Shown here: positions 8,627-16,381 of the stretch, piece after piece
How positions within the stretch are numbered: position 1 is the first letter of the stretch
Layout of the letters: every line of letters starts with the position of its first letter
Source: CAUTUX01 sp963545485
Lineage (GTDB): Bacteria; Bacillota; Clostridia; Christensenellales; CAG-917
Reading direction: 5' to 3'
NCBI GenBank assembly: GCA_963545485.1
Contig: CAUUJG010000003.1
Location: forward strand, 1-64,000
Length of the DNA: 64,000 bases
The notes under the pieces: model-generated
The model's database searches: none
What the model was told of the DNA's origin: nothing
Seen by the model: only the letters and a program-made list of their open reading frames with translations
Program-made: the position numbers and the translations under genes

Positions 8627-9021
8627 ACTCTAAACCTTCTCACTAGCGTTTCCCACTGATAGTTAGTCAGTTTTCTCTTAGCCGTCGCATTTTTTGCATT
8701 CGTGTCTATCGCACAAGCAAGATTCATATATAGCCCATAGTCATCTTCTAAATCAGCTTTTTCGGCATCATCCACTAAATTTTTAATATTTAGTGGTAAC
8801 TCAAAATCTATCTTTACACTATCATCTAAATAATTATACTTTACTTTTCTCTTAATATCTTCCTCAATCAAGCCAGTAATATATTGGGTCTTATTTTCAA
8901 CTTCGCATAACCAGTCAATCAAATGTTGATTTTCCTTGCGAACTCGAAACTTAAAAGTCCTATAATTATCCTTGATATATCTGTTAATATATTCTCGATT
9001 TGTCTGTCTCTCTTGTCCCAT
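8623..9021 (-). CDS. Small partner protein of the CtkA/HipA-like kinase (putative antitoxin)
   Basis: A 132-residue protein that I do not recognise beyond its context. It is rich in Lys and Asp, with the segments TNREYINRYIKDNYRTFKF, then ITGLIEEDIKRK, and ends in WETLVRRFRV. A paralog of the same length at 61374-61772 is nearly identical over its whole length, which fixes the start at 9021 rather than further upstream. No Shine-Dalgarno precedes the ATG. A TTTACA/TATAGT promoter ends 6 nt before it, so the mRNA is predicted to be leaderless. It lacks an obvious HTH, although the basic N-terminal segment could bind DNA. Overlap with the kinase start (ATGA) argues for a toxin-antitoxin pair. 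Confidence 0.75.
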   Translation of the reverse strand: MGQERQTNREYINRYIKDNYRTFKFRVRKENQHLIDWLCEVENKTQYITGLIEEDIKRKVKYNYLDDSVKIDFELPLNIKNLVDDAEKADLEDDYGLYMNLACAIDTNAKNATAKRKLTNYQWETLVRRFRV

Positions 9022-9027
9022 GCATTC

Positions 9028-9056
9028 ACTATATAATATTTGGGGGCTAATGTAAA
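9028..9056 (-). promoter_or_regulatory. Predicted leaderless promoter of the kinase module
   Basis: On the minus strand, TTTACA (9056-9051) and TATAGT (9033-9028) are 17 bp apart, and the -10 element ends only 6 nt before the ATG. The spacer contains GCCCCC. The same TTTACATT-N-GCCCCC box with the same spacing to the ATG precedes the paralog at 61772, so it may also be the operator. Confidence 0.65.
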
Positions 9057-9089
9057 CATGCTTTATACAAATTCTGGACAGCATCAAAA

Positions 9090-9475
9090 GTTATCTGCCT
9101 AAAAAATAAAAAGCACCTATTTCTATATGCAATTTTATGAGAGTCCCGAGCACCGATCTTATTAACTCGGCTTTTAGTCCTTGCTGTTCTCTCTGCACAA
9201 CATTAATTGTGTCACGCCTTTACCATCCATTACCCGTCGGCGACAATAAAATTATGTAGTAGGCATTAAAAAGTAACAAGCATAGACTCAGATAAAGACG
9301 GTATCAAAATCACTAGACAATATTCCCCTACTTATCAAATTAGTAAAACGACAATCCTAATCCACTCAAATCCCAAATTCAACACCCACCCCATAAGTAG
9401 TATTAAATCTGATCTATTCAAACATCGGAATTCAATGCTACCTGACAATATCAATACTAGCCTTAATATCGCCAG
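9090..9475. repeat. Dispersed intergenic repeat, degraded copy
   Basis: Contains the AAGCACCTATTTCTA hairpin segment near 9112, the CACTCAAATCCCAAATTCAA block near 9375 and CTACCTGACAATATCAATAC near 9439. Between them (9140-9340) lies sequence not seen in other copies and without a clear reading frame. It ends next to the right inverted repeat at 9478. Confidence 0.5.
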
Positions 9476-9477
9476 AT

Positions 9478-9549
9478 GGTTGTTTAGTTGAAGAATCAAT
9501 TAATTAATTTAATAAATGGCTAATTGTTCTTGACATGGGGAACACATTA
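9478..9549. repeat. Right ~70-bp inverted repeat flanking the CtkA/HipA-like module
   Basis: Begins GGTTGTTTAGTTGAAGAATC and ends CATGGGGAACACATTA, opposite in orientation to the copy at 7294-7368. The inner part AATTAATTAATTTA is shared by all three copies. TTGACA inside the repeat could act as a -35 element reading outward. Confidence 0.7.
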
Positions 9550-9600
9550 ACATGTATGGCACTTTCAATTTTTATCTATCCCCTATCAATGTTTATTCAA

Positions 9601-10889
9601 TTATGACTCAAGAAAATCTTCTCTTAATAAAAAGTCCATAATTCCAATATAATAAATTCCATACTCATCATATCGTGGCACTATATTGTCTTTAACAATA
9701 ATAATTTTCTTAAAAGAATCATCAATTCGCTTCAGAGAATTCCTTTCTTGTTCTCTCTTCTCGTTATTGTTTATAGCAAATGCTGATTGAATATAATATC
9801 TCAGATTTCCCTTATTAATAACAAAATCAACTTCTAATTCTGCTCTTCTTGTTTTACCAGCTACATTAGTAAAATATTCCATGACCCCTACATCTACATT
9901 AAAGCCTCTTCTTAATAAGTCATTATAAATTATATTTTCCATGATATGCGTTTCTTCTGTCTGTCTGAAATTTAATCTCGCATTTCTAAGACCTATATCC
10001 GCAAAATAATATTTAAGTAGTGTAGAAAAATATTTTGAACCTTTAATATCATATCTTTTGGCAGAATATAAAACGTAGGCTTGTTCAAAAAATGAAAGAT
10101 ATTTTGAAATAGTGTTGCTTGTTATTTTTATCTTTTTTTCTGAAGCGTATCCATTAGAGAGCTTTAAGGGATTTGTGAATGAACCAACGGCTGATGATAC
10201 AAAATCTAGCAAAACTTCTAGTACTTCCTCATTATTATTTATTTTATTACGATCCACAACATCCTTGATGTATGTTTCTTCAAATAATTTTTTCAAATAA
10301 TTGCTTTTTTCCTTGAAAGTTTTAAGTTCAAGTACAAATGGCATTCCGCCACAAAGAATATAATCTTCCCAAGCTTCATTTTTATCTTCATAACAAGTAC
10401 TCATCTCGGCAAATGATAAAGGGTACACATGGATTTCATCTCCTCTATCTCTAAACTGTGTCAAAACATCTTTAGAAAGCATTTTTGAATTACTTCCAGT
10501 AACATAAATATCAAGATTTTTTCGTTTTACCAATGATAGCAATGTGTCAACAAAAATAATCCTCTCATCATCGTCAATATATGGGTTTTTTACAGACCTT
10601 GAAAACTGTATCTCGTCAATAAAGACATAGTATCTCTGATCATCTATTATTCTACTTTTTATGTATTCATTAAGTTTAAATGGATCTCTGTAATTAATAT
10701 TTTCGATGTCATCGAGAGCTAATTCAATAATTTGTGTATTAGACACATTATTGTTTAATAAATAATTCTTATATAATTCAAACAACAAATATGACTTACC
10801 ACATCTTCTAATACCCGTAATAATTTTAATTCTTCCATTGTCTTTTTTTTGATTAACTCATCTAAATATTGCTTTCTTTCTATAACCAT
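9601..10889 (-). pseudogene. AAA/DUF4143 ATPase, frameshifted before the P-loop
   Basis: The frame from 10788 to 9601 encodes the ATPase from just after the P-loop to the end: a Walker B-like YYVFIDEIQ, a sensor IYVTGSNSKML, and a C-terminal LEVDFVINKGNLRYYIQSA. The N-terminus (MVIERKQYLDELIKK, starting at 10889) lies in another frame. The P-loop GIRRCGKS is encoded just after a run of eight A residues on the coding strand (T8 at 10843-10850). Nine would restore the frame. The paralog at 16382-17635 is intact and collinear. The lesion could be a true mutation, a slippery phase-variable tract or a sequencing error. No upstream direct repeats are visible. Confidence 0.75.
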
Positions 10890-11278
10890 AGCGACACTCC
10901 AATAAATAATTTTTGTGACTTACCACACTTTTTATTTCTCTTCATTCTTCCACTCTTGCATATTTTATGACATTGATACTTATACATCGTTTTATTTTAC
11001 TATCTGTTAGGATTCTTGAATCTTGTCTTGCCAATCATTATCAAATACGCATCGCAGTATACAATTGGTATTATTTGCTTCATTTATAATTTGGTTGTTT
11101 TGTAATTCGATCTATAACCATCTTCAACATGCTTCTTGAGAGGAATGCTGATGAAAATCCTCATTCTCCAATATTGGTGGTTATTTTTCCAATATCTATT
11201 GGAATATTTATTATTCCATCCTTATTCTTTTTACTTGTTTCTACGAAAATGCTATTTTTTTCCCACTTAATGATTTCA
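10890..11278. other. Gene-free region upstream of the ABC importer's 3' end
   Basis: No supportable gene. Short open stretches exist on both strands but lack ribosome sites. The region ends in the 35-bp palindrome at 11279-11313. Confidence 0.4.
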
Positions 11279-11313
11279 TTTCTACCTGGGGACAATTTGT
11301 CCCTAGGTAGAAA
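11279..11313. repeat. 35-bp near-perfect palindrome
   Basis: Two 17-bp arms (TTTCTACCTGGGGACAA and TTGTCCCTAGGTAGAAA) around one central base, with a single mismatch. There is no T tract after it, so it is not a standard terminator. It may be an operator, a recombination site or the stem of a structured RNA. It lies 80 bp beyond the end of the ABC importer operon. Confidence 0.8.
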
Positions 11314-11392
11314 GCTAACTGTTCATCACGTTTTCGCATCTTCTTGAGATAATCTGTTGGATTTTTACTTTCTGACAAGTATATTACTCGTC

Positions 11393-12175
11393 TTAGAAGA
11401 TGTTTGCTGATTTAAAAGATATTTCTGAATAATCAAGTTGACTGCTTTCACATATCTCATCCCCATAAATTGATTTTAGCAATTCTACTTTTATTATTTC
11501 TTTTGCTAATCCCGACTCTACAACTTTACCTTTATTTAGCAATATCGCATTGCTGTTCAAAAATAATGCATGATTTGGGTTGTGTGATGATAAGACTATT
11601 GTTTTCCCTTCGCTTGATATCTTTTTAAGCAGAGACAATACTAAGTTTTGATTTTTAAGATCCAATGCAGACATAGGTTCGTCTAATAATATTATCGGTG
11701 TGTCTTGCAGTATACACGACGCAATAGTAACAATTTGCCGTTCCCCACCACTTATCCGATTCATTTGTTTATCTAATAGATTAATAATCCCCACTTCTTC
11801 GCTTATTTCTTTAATTTTTTCTAGCTGTGTGATTTTAGGTCTCTCATAAAACTTTAATCTATTTGCAAAGCCGTAGGCTAGATAGTCTCTAACAATGACA
11901 TCGTCGCCCGCTGAAATCTTTTGAGGGACATATGCAAACATTTTACTTCGGTCTCTAATTTTAATGTTCGATAATTCTAACTCTCCATATTTAATTGAAC
12001 CTTTGCTATAAGGCAATAATCCCGCCAAGACTTTAATAAGAGTGGTCTTTCCACATCCGTTTAATCCTAGCAAGACATATATTGAGGAATCTTCAACCTC
12101 AAAACTTATGTCCTCTAGTATGTTTGATAATTTCTTCCCATATTTGAACTGGACTCCACTCGCCTTAAGTTTCAC
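11393..12175 (-). CDS. Iron/siderophore ABC transporter ATP-binding protein
   Basis: A 260-residue ATPase of the FecE/FhuC type, the cytoplasmic motor of an iron-complex or cobamide importer. It has Walker A LGLNGCGKTT (about 35-44), a Q-loop at YVPQK, signature ISGGERQ (about 138-144), Walker B IILLDEPMSALD (about 157-168) and a switch His in LSSHNPNH. It overlaps the upstream permease gene by 11 bp and is the last gene of a three-gene operon with the permease and the binding lipoprotein. All motifs are intact. The exact substrate (ferric siderophore, haem or cobalamin) cannot be told from the ATPase. Confidence 0.93.
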   Translation of the reverse strand: MKLKASGVQFKYGKKLSNILEDISFEVEDSSIYVLLGLNGCGKTTLIKVLAGLLPYSKGSIKYGELELSNIKIRDRSKMFAYVPQKISAGDDVIVRDYLAYGFANRLKFYERPKITQLEKIKEISEEVGIINLLDKQMNRISGGERQIVTIASCILQDTPIILLDEPMSALDLKNQNLVLSLLKKISSEGKTIVLSSHNPNHALFLNSNAILLNKGKVVESGLAKEIIKVELLKSIYGDEICESSQLDYSEISFKSANIF

Positions 12176-13163
12176 TCTTCTCCTTCCGCTTTACTATTAA
12201 TATAGTGATAAAAAGTATAGTCCCTAATACTCCAGTAACCGCACTGAGTGGTATTTCAGCCTTTGTAAATGATCTCGAAATCATATCGACCACTATCATA
12301 AAAATTCCCCCAAATGTAATACATAGAGGAATTGATTTTCTCGCGTCACGTCCGCTTATTAACCTAACAATATGTGGCACTACTAACCCTACCCAACTAA
12401 CTGTACCGCTAAACGCCACCGCCAACGATGTTAATAAAGTTGCGATTGTAATTATTGAATATTTATACGCCCTATAATTTAGTCCTTTTGTCTGTGCCTC
12501 CTCTTCTCCTAAAGCAACAATATTAATTTGCCAAGAGAGTACAATTAACACTACCGAGGTAATCACCACTATTGGGAACATGATATATACTGTTTCTATG
12601 GTTGTATTCTCAAAAGATCCCATGAGCCAATATATGATACCTGTTAGCGTCGTAGTAGGATCAGCAAAATATTTTACAAACGAAAGCAGTGCTGACATAA
12701 ATCCGCCAACAATAACTCCCGACAAAATCAATGTAATTGCCCCATTCTTAAATAAGCGTGCTATTAAAATTGTAACTACAACTGTTATGATTCCAAGTGC
12801 AAACGCAAATGTACTAACCAAAATTGAGTGTAGCCCCAATATTATTGCAACAGCCGCTCCTAATGCCGCACCCGAGCTAACGCCTAGTAAATTTGGAGAT
12901 GTGAGTTTGTTTTGAAAAATCTCTTGATACAACAATCCAGACACTGACAATGAAATACCACATAACAGAGCCATTAGCGTCCTTGGCAATCTTAGTTTAA
13001 CTATAACTGTCCGCTCAATCAAAAATGTGTTATCTTTCGTAAATACTGCCCTAAAAAAATTCTTTGGTGCTATATAGTATTTCCCGACCATTAGGGCAAC
13101 TGCAAAAATTATCACAACACCAAGACTGGACAATATTAGAAAAAGCCATGTCTTTCTATTCAT
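12165..13163 (-). CDS. FecCD-family ABC transporter permease
   Basis: A 332-residue membrane protein of the FecCD/BtuC family with about nine or ten hydrophobic segments. Family signatures include LRLPRTLMALLCGISLSVSG near 51-70, then NKLTSPNLLGVSSGAALGAA, and near the C-terminus the loop GTVSWVGLVVPHIVRL that contacts the ATPase. It overlaps the binding-protein gene by 4 nt (ATGA) and the ATPase gene by 11 bp. As in BtuCD-type importers it should form a homodimeric channel with the ATPase, fed by the lipoprotein encoded upstream. Confidence 0.93.
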   Translation of the reverse strand: MNRKTWLFLILSSLGVVIIFAVALMVGKYYIAPKNFFRAVFTKDNTFLIERTVIVKLRLPRTLMALLCGISLSVSGLLYQEIFQNKLTSPNLLGVSSGAALGAAVAIILGLHSILVSTFAFALGIITVVVTILIARLFKNGAITLILSGVIVGGFMSALLSFVKYFADPTTTLTGIIYWLMGSFENTTIETVYIMFPIVVITSVVLIVLSWQINIVALGEEEAQTKGLNYRAYKYSIITIATLLTSLAVAFSGTVSWVGLVVPHIVRLISGRDARKSIPLCITFGGIFMIVVDMISRSFTKAEIPLSAVTGVLGTILFITILIVKRKEKSET

Positions 13164-14242
13164 TTATACAGTTTGTTCCCGTTAGGATCTAATCCTGTAA
13201 GCATATACTCTATTTGCTTGTCCGTTAATTCAACTCCGAAGTACTCTTTTACGGATGTCTTAATCATTTTCGCAATATCATAACTAAAATGCTCTGAATG
13301 TAATCTGTTTGCTTGATCAAAGAAAAACTCTGGTGATAATGTGTTAATTTGTTCCATTTGCGTGAGCCCTAGCGGAATCGTAAATATTTTATTGTTTTTC
13401 ACTGCGTCTAATGCGTTGTACGGTGCTGTTATTTTAATTGCCTCAACATTTCTTCTTTGATATATACCGCCCATAACAAATAAATCTGGATTGAATTCAC
13501 AAATTGCTTCTGGTGATACTTTATTAGAATCGCCTTCCAATATTGAACTCATACAGTTAAACCCTAGGGTTCTATAGGCGTATTCGGCAAATGACCCTTT
13601 CAAGTCTGTGTATCCTATCTTCTGATTTTTATCTCCCCTAACATAGAATAATTTTTTCTTCTCTATGTTCTTCTCTTTAATAACATTAGCAACTTCACTA
13701 ACTGCGTTGTCAAATTTGGCATTCCATTTATCTACTTTTTCTTTTACATTCTTGTCTGTCCAGATTTGTGCAATCATATTTGCAAACGCATGTGTGGAAT
13801 TATCAAATGTAGGCTTCCCATATAGGCTCACTGTCACCGCATTTATTCCATGCTTTCTCAAATCATCGGTTATTCTTTTTTCTGGACTAAAAACTAAATC
13901 TACGCCTCGTGATAGATATGTTTCAAAGCTATTCTCATATTCATATGCATAATGTTTACTTGAGTTAGGATAAAAAACTTTCGTCCATGGATTTGCCAAT
14001 ACCTTTTTGTCTACACCATCTATCTTATCCCCTAAACCAAAGCCAACTAATAAATCATAAGCAGATCGACAACATGCTACTTTCTGTGGGTTCTTTTTAA
14101 TCGTTATTTTGTCACCACTCATATCTGTAACTGTAACTGTGCTATTATCAACTTTCGGTTTTCTTGTACATGCTGTAAAAAGTGCTAAAAGACATAATAT
14201 GATAGAAACTATAAGTATTTGTTTCATTAAAAATTTTTTCAT
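13160..14242 (-). CDS. Iron-complex ABC transporter substrate-binding lipoprotein
   Basis: A 360-residue extracellular lipoprotein. The signal peptide MKKFLMKQILIVSIILCLLA ends in the lipobox LFTAC, so Cys about 25 is lipidated. The mature part is a TroA-like (PF01497) binding protein: TVTVTDMSGDKITIKKNPQK is the usual opening strand, and later PDLFVMGG marks the second lobe. I chose the ATG at 14242 because GAGGAG lies 5 nt upstream; the longer frame lacks a ribosome site and would hide the signal peptide. It is the first gene of the importer operon. Its promoter region contains a G10 tract between likely -35 and -10 boxes, so expression may be phase-variable. Confidence 0.92.
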   Translation of the reverse strand: MKKFLMKQILIVSIILCLLALFTACTRKPKVDNSTVTVTDMSGDKITIKKNPQKVACCRSAYDLLVGFGLGDKIDGVDKKVLANPWTKVFYPNSSKHYAYEYENSFETYLSRGVDLVFSPEKRITDDLRKHGINAVTVSLYGKPTFDNSTHAFANMIAQIWTDKNVKEKVDKWNAKFDNAVSEVANVIKEKNIEKKKLFYVRGDKNQKIGYTDLKGSFAEYAYRTLGFNCMSSILEGDSNKVSPEAICEFNPDLFVMGGIYQRRNVEAIKITAPYNALDAVKNNKIFTIPLGLTQMEQINTLSPEFFFDQANRLHSEHFSYDIAKMIKTSVKEYFGVELTDKQIEYMLTGLDPNGNKLYK

Positions 14243-14370
14243 TTTTGCTCCTCGATCTATAGATGTTAACCAACTCATAAAGCCTAGAAACGAATCTTAA
14301 TTCGAGCATATTAAAACTCGCTTCTATTTTTTTATTATTATCTATACAGCCTTCTTAGTTTTATATAAAA

Positions 14371-14401
14371 ATCCTACCCCCCCCCCATTCTAATTTGTCA
14401 A
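14371..14401 (-). promoter_or_regulatory. Promoter with a poly-G spacer for the iron importer
   Basis: On the minus strand, TTGACA (14401-14396) and TAGGAT (14376-14371) are separated by 19 bp, of which ten are a G run (C10 at 14377-14386). Loss of two G residues would give the optimal 17 bp. No Fur or DtxR box was recognised with confidence. The -10 assignment is uncertain because TATATAAA lies just downstream. Confidence 0.5.
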
Positions 14402-14451
14402 TACTTTTCAGTTATTATTTTTCTCATATACCGAAAAAACTCATCTACCTA

Positions 14452-14481
14452 GAAAATAAAAAAGCACCTATTTCTAGATGC
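14452..14481 (-). terminator. GAAA-tetraloop terminator downstream of the NYN gene
   Basis: On the minus strand GCATCTA-GAAA-TAGGTGC forms a 7-bp stem (one G-U pair) with a GNRA loop, followed by TTTTTTATTTT. It lies about 100 bp past the end of the NYN gene. The same element, more or less damaged, occurs near 7040 and 9110 as part of the dispersed repeat. Confidence 0.65.
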
Positions 14482-14582
14482 CATAATATGATAGTCGTCA
14501 ACATATTCTCCCAACTACCCAATTTCACGATAACCTATAATCTAACCCACTCAATTGTTTCTATCCCCACCAAAAAAAATTA

Positions 14583-15395
14583 TCAAGGATGGGCAAAAAA
14601 CCATACTATTGTAGTTTTATCATCTAGAAATTTTGATTTGTATTCTTTTGGTAACGCTTGTCGAATTAAATTTTCGTAACTTGTTTCTCCAAAGTTTTTT
14701 CTCGTAAAGTCATTGTATATTTTTTTCATTTTATCTACTATTAGCGATTGATATGCACACCTCGTATCACTGTCTTCTATAAGACTGTTAACTATACTTA
14801 CTAGCTGTTTCTTTTGTGCCTCCGACATTTTAAATTTTTTAGGTTCTTCTTCTTTTTCTTGTTTTTTCACTTGAGCAACCGTTTGTTTCTGCTCTTTTGT
14901 TTTATCTACTATAGGAGCTTCTTTTGATTTTCCTTTCGGATCAAGGTAGTAAAACTTATTAAAATACATGGCATACTGTTGGTTTGTTATTTTATTAACT
15001 CCTATCCCTATTGCCCGTACACCATTAAGCTTTATTTCATTTGCTATTGTAGAAAAATCGCTGTCTGATGTAACAATTATAATTACATCCAACACATTCC
15101 CTCTATATAACATTTTTAATATATCAACTGCCATCATTATATCTGACGAATTTTTCTTTGTTGTATAGATAGGTGACTTTGTAATAATTCCATGCTGGTT
15201 ACATAATTTTTTCCACTGCGACATATTTAGACACAATTCACCTTCTTTTTTTTCAATAACCCAATTACCATATGCATTTCTTATAAATAATTCTCCATAG
15301 TCACTTGCAATATTTAATATATCGCTTAAGTGTTTATGTGGCACATTCTCACAATCTATAAATAATCCAACTTTAGGTTCTTCCTTTTTATTCAC
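14583..15395 (-). CDS. NYN-domain (LabA/DUF88-like) RNase with C-terminal LOTUS/OST-HTH-like region
   Basis: A 270-residue protein. The N-terminal 145 residues match the NYN/PIN-like nuclease fold. The acidic residues expected to hold the metal are visible in GLFIDCENV (Asp about 13), SSDIMMAVDIL (about 85-95) and VTSDSDFSTIA (about 107-117). A Lys/Glu/Gln-rich linker follows (about 155-190). The last 80 residues (MSEAQKKQLVSIVNSLIED onward, with YENLIRQALP) resemble an OST-HTH/LOTUS RNA-binding domain. The start is a GTG with GGAGGAG upstream. The likely role is RNA cleavage or surveillance, but no substrate can be inferred. The gene appears monocistronic, with a tetraloop terminator behind it. 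Confidence 0.82.
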   Translation of the reverse strand: MNKKEEPKVGLFIDCENVPHKHLSDILNIASDYGELFIRNAYGNWVIEKKEGELCLNMSQWKKLCNQHGIITKSPIYTTKKNSSDIMMAVDILKMLYRGNVLDVIIIVTSDSDFSTIANEIKLNGVRAIGIGVNKITNQQYAMYFNKFYYLDPKGKSKEAPIVDKTKEQKQTVAQVKKQEKEEEPKKFKMSEAQKKQLVSIVNSLIEDSDTRCAYQSLIVDKMKKIYNDFTRKNFGETSYENLIRQALPKEYKSKFLDDKTTIVWFFAHP

Positions 15396-15546
15396 TTACT
15401 CCTCCATAATTTAAAAATTCTTTAATACACAATTTTATATTTAACTGATTACAATATCTATAATTCAATATATTTTAATATTTAGTTACTATTATAAGTA
15501 CATCATAAGCGTGCACAGCTCAATTTTTTAATCATTTATATAAATT

Positions 15547-16029
15547 TTATTCAAATATGAAATCATCAATTCCGAAATAATCTTGTTCGTAACGCAATCC
15601 ATATTTTCTCATTTTCCGATCAACTCTCTCTATCACTAACCGTTTTGCTTCTCTACCTGTAACGTCACTGTATCTTCCTGTTCTCTCATATGCCATGTTA
15701 ATTCCTCTAGTATTCCTTCCATCCTCGTGAATGTTGTCTTGTATAATCTCTTGGCAACATTTTTGCTCTTGTTTATTATGACATGCAAAATATGGATTAT
15801 TCTTATATTCCTCATAACCTTTTGAATATGTTTGATAATCAATTTCTTGTACAGATCTTATTGCATCCTTATGATGGTGCTTCACCCTAGGGTACTGTTT
15901 TACTTTTTTTGCGGCATCTTCACCACTCTCAGCTTTAATGAAAAAAGCTCCCAAATAAAAATTATTACGCCCAACATGCCCGCACTTTGCCTCAACTCTA
16001 TAATATTTAATCTTCAACTTCTTATTCAT
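15547..16029 (-). CDS. Hypothetical protein, 160 aa
   Basis: I do not recognise this family. The protein is basic and rich in Tyr, with an opening beta-like segment (LKIKYYRVEAKCGHVGRNNF), a Cys/His-containing middle (FACHNKQEQKCC) that could bind metal, and a C-terminus RKMRKYGLRYEQDYFGIDDF. A decayed copy of its C-terminal third lies at 18450-18636, so the gene was duplicated, with a DUF4143 ATPase now between the two. No partner gene is obvious. Confidence 0.65.
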   Translation of the reverse strand: MNKKLKIKYYRVEAKCGHVGRNNFYLGAFFIKAESGEDAAKKVKQYPRVKHHHKDAIRSVQEIDYQTYSKGYEEYKNNPYFACHNKQEQKCCQEIIQDNIHEDGRNTRGINMAYERTGRYSDVTGREAKRLVIERVDRKMRKYGLRYEQDYFGIDDFIFE

Positions 16030-16381
16030 CTATAAATTTTATTCTCTAATCTAATTAAATTCTAATGATGAGTACTTAACTTGCTATCATGGCTGCACTA
16101 CTCTCAAATTAAAGTTTCAACAATTAACTCATTCATCACATTCATTATACCTACTTCAAATTGAATATGTAAGAGTGACTATATTTATACCATCTTTAGA
16201 GTGTTACGCCAGAAATATTAAGTCTCTGTAGATATAACCTTACAGTTACATAAAAATCGCATTTGACAATTTCTTAGAAACAATCGCTAAATTTTTACAT
16301 ACGAATAAATATTTAACTTCCTAAAGTGTCATCAATTAATATATTAAACACAATTGTAAATTCTTTATTATATATCCAAAT
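16030..16381. other. Intergenic region without a gene
   Basis: About 350 bp of AT-rich sequence. No reading frame with a ribosome site, no RNA gene and no strong repeat was found. Confidence 0.5.

Noticed and set aside
11129..11347. 72-codon plus-strand open frame
   Set aside because: Hydrophobic composition from AT-rich sequence, no ribosome site, and it spans the palindrome at 11279-11313.
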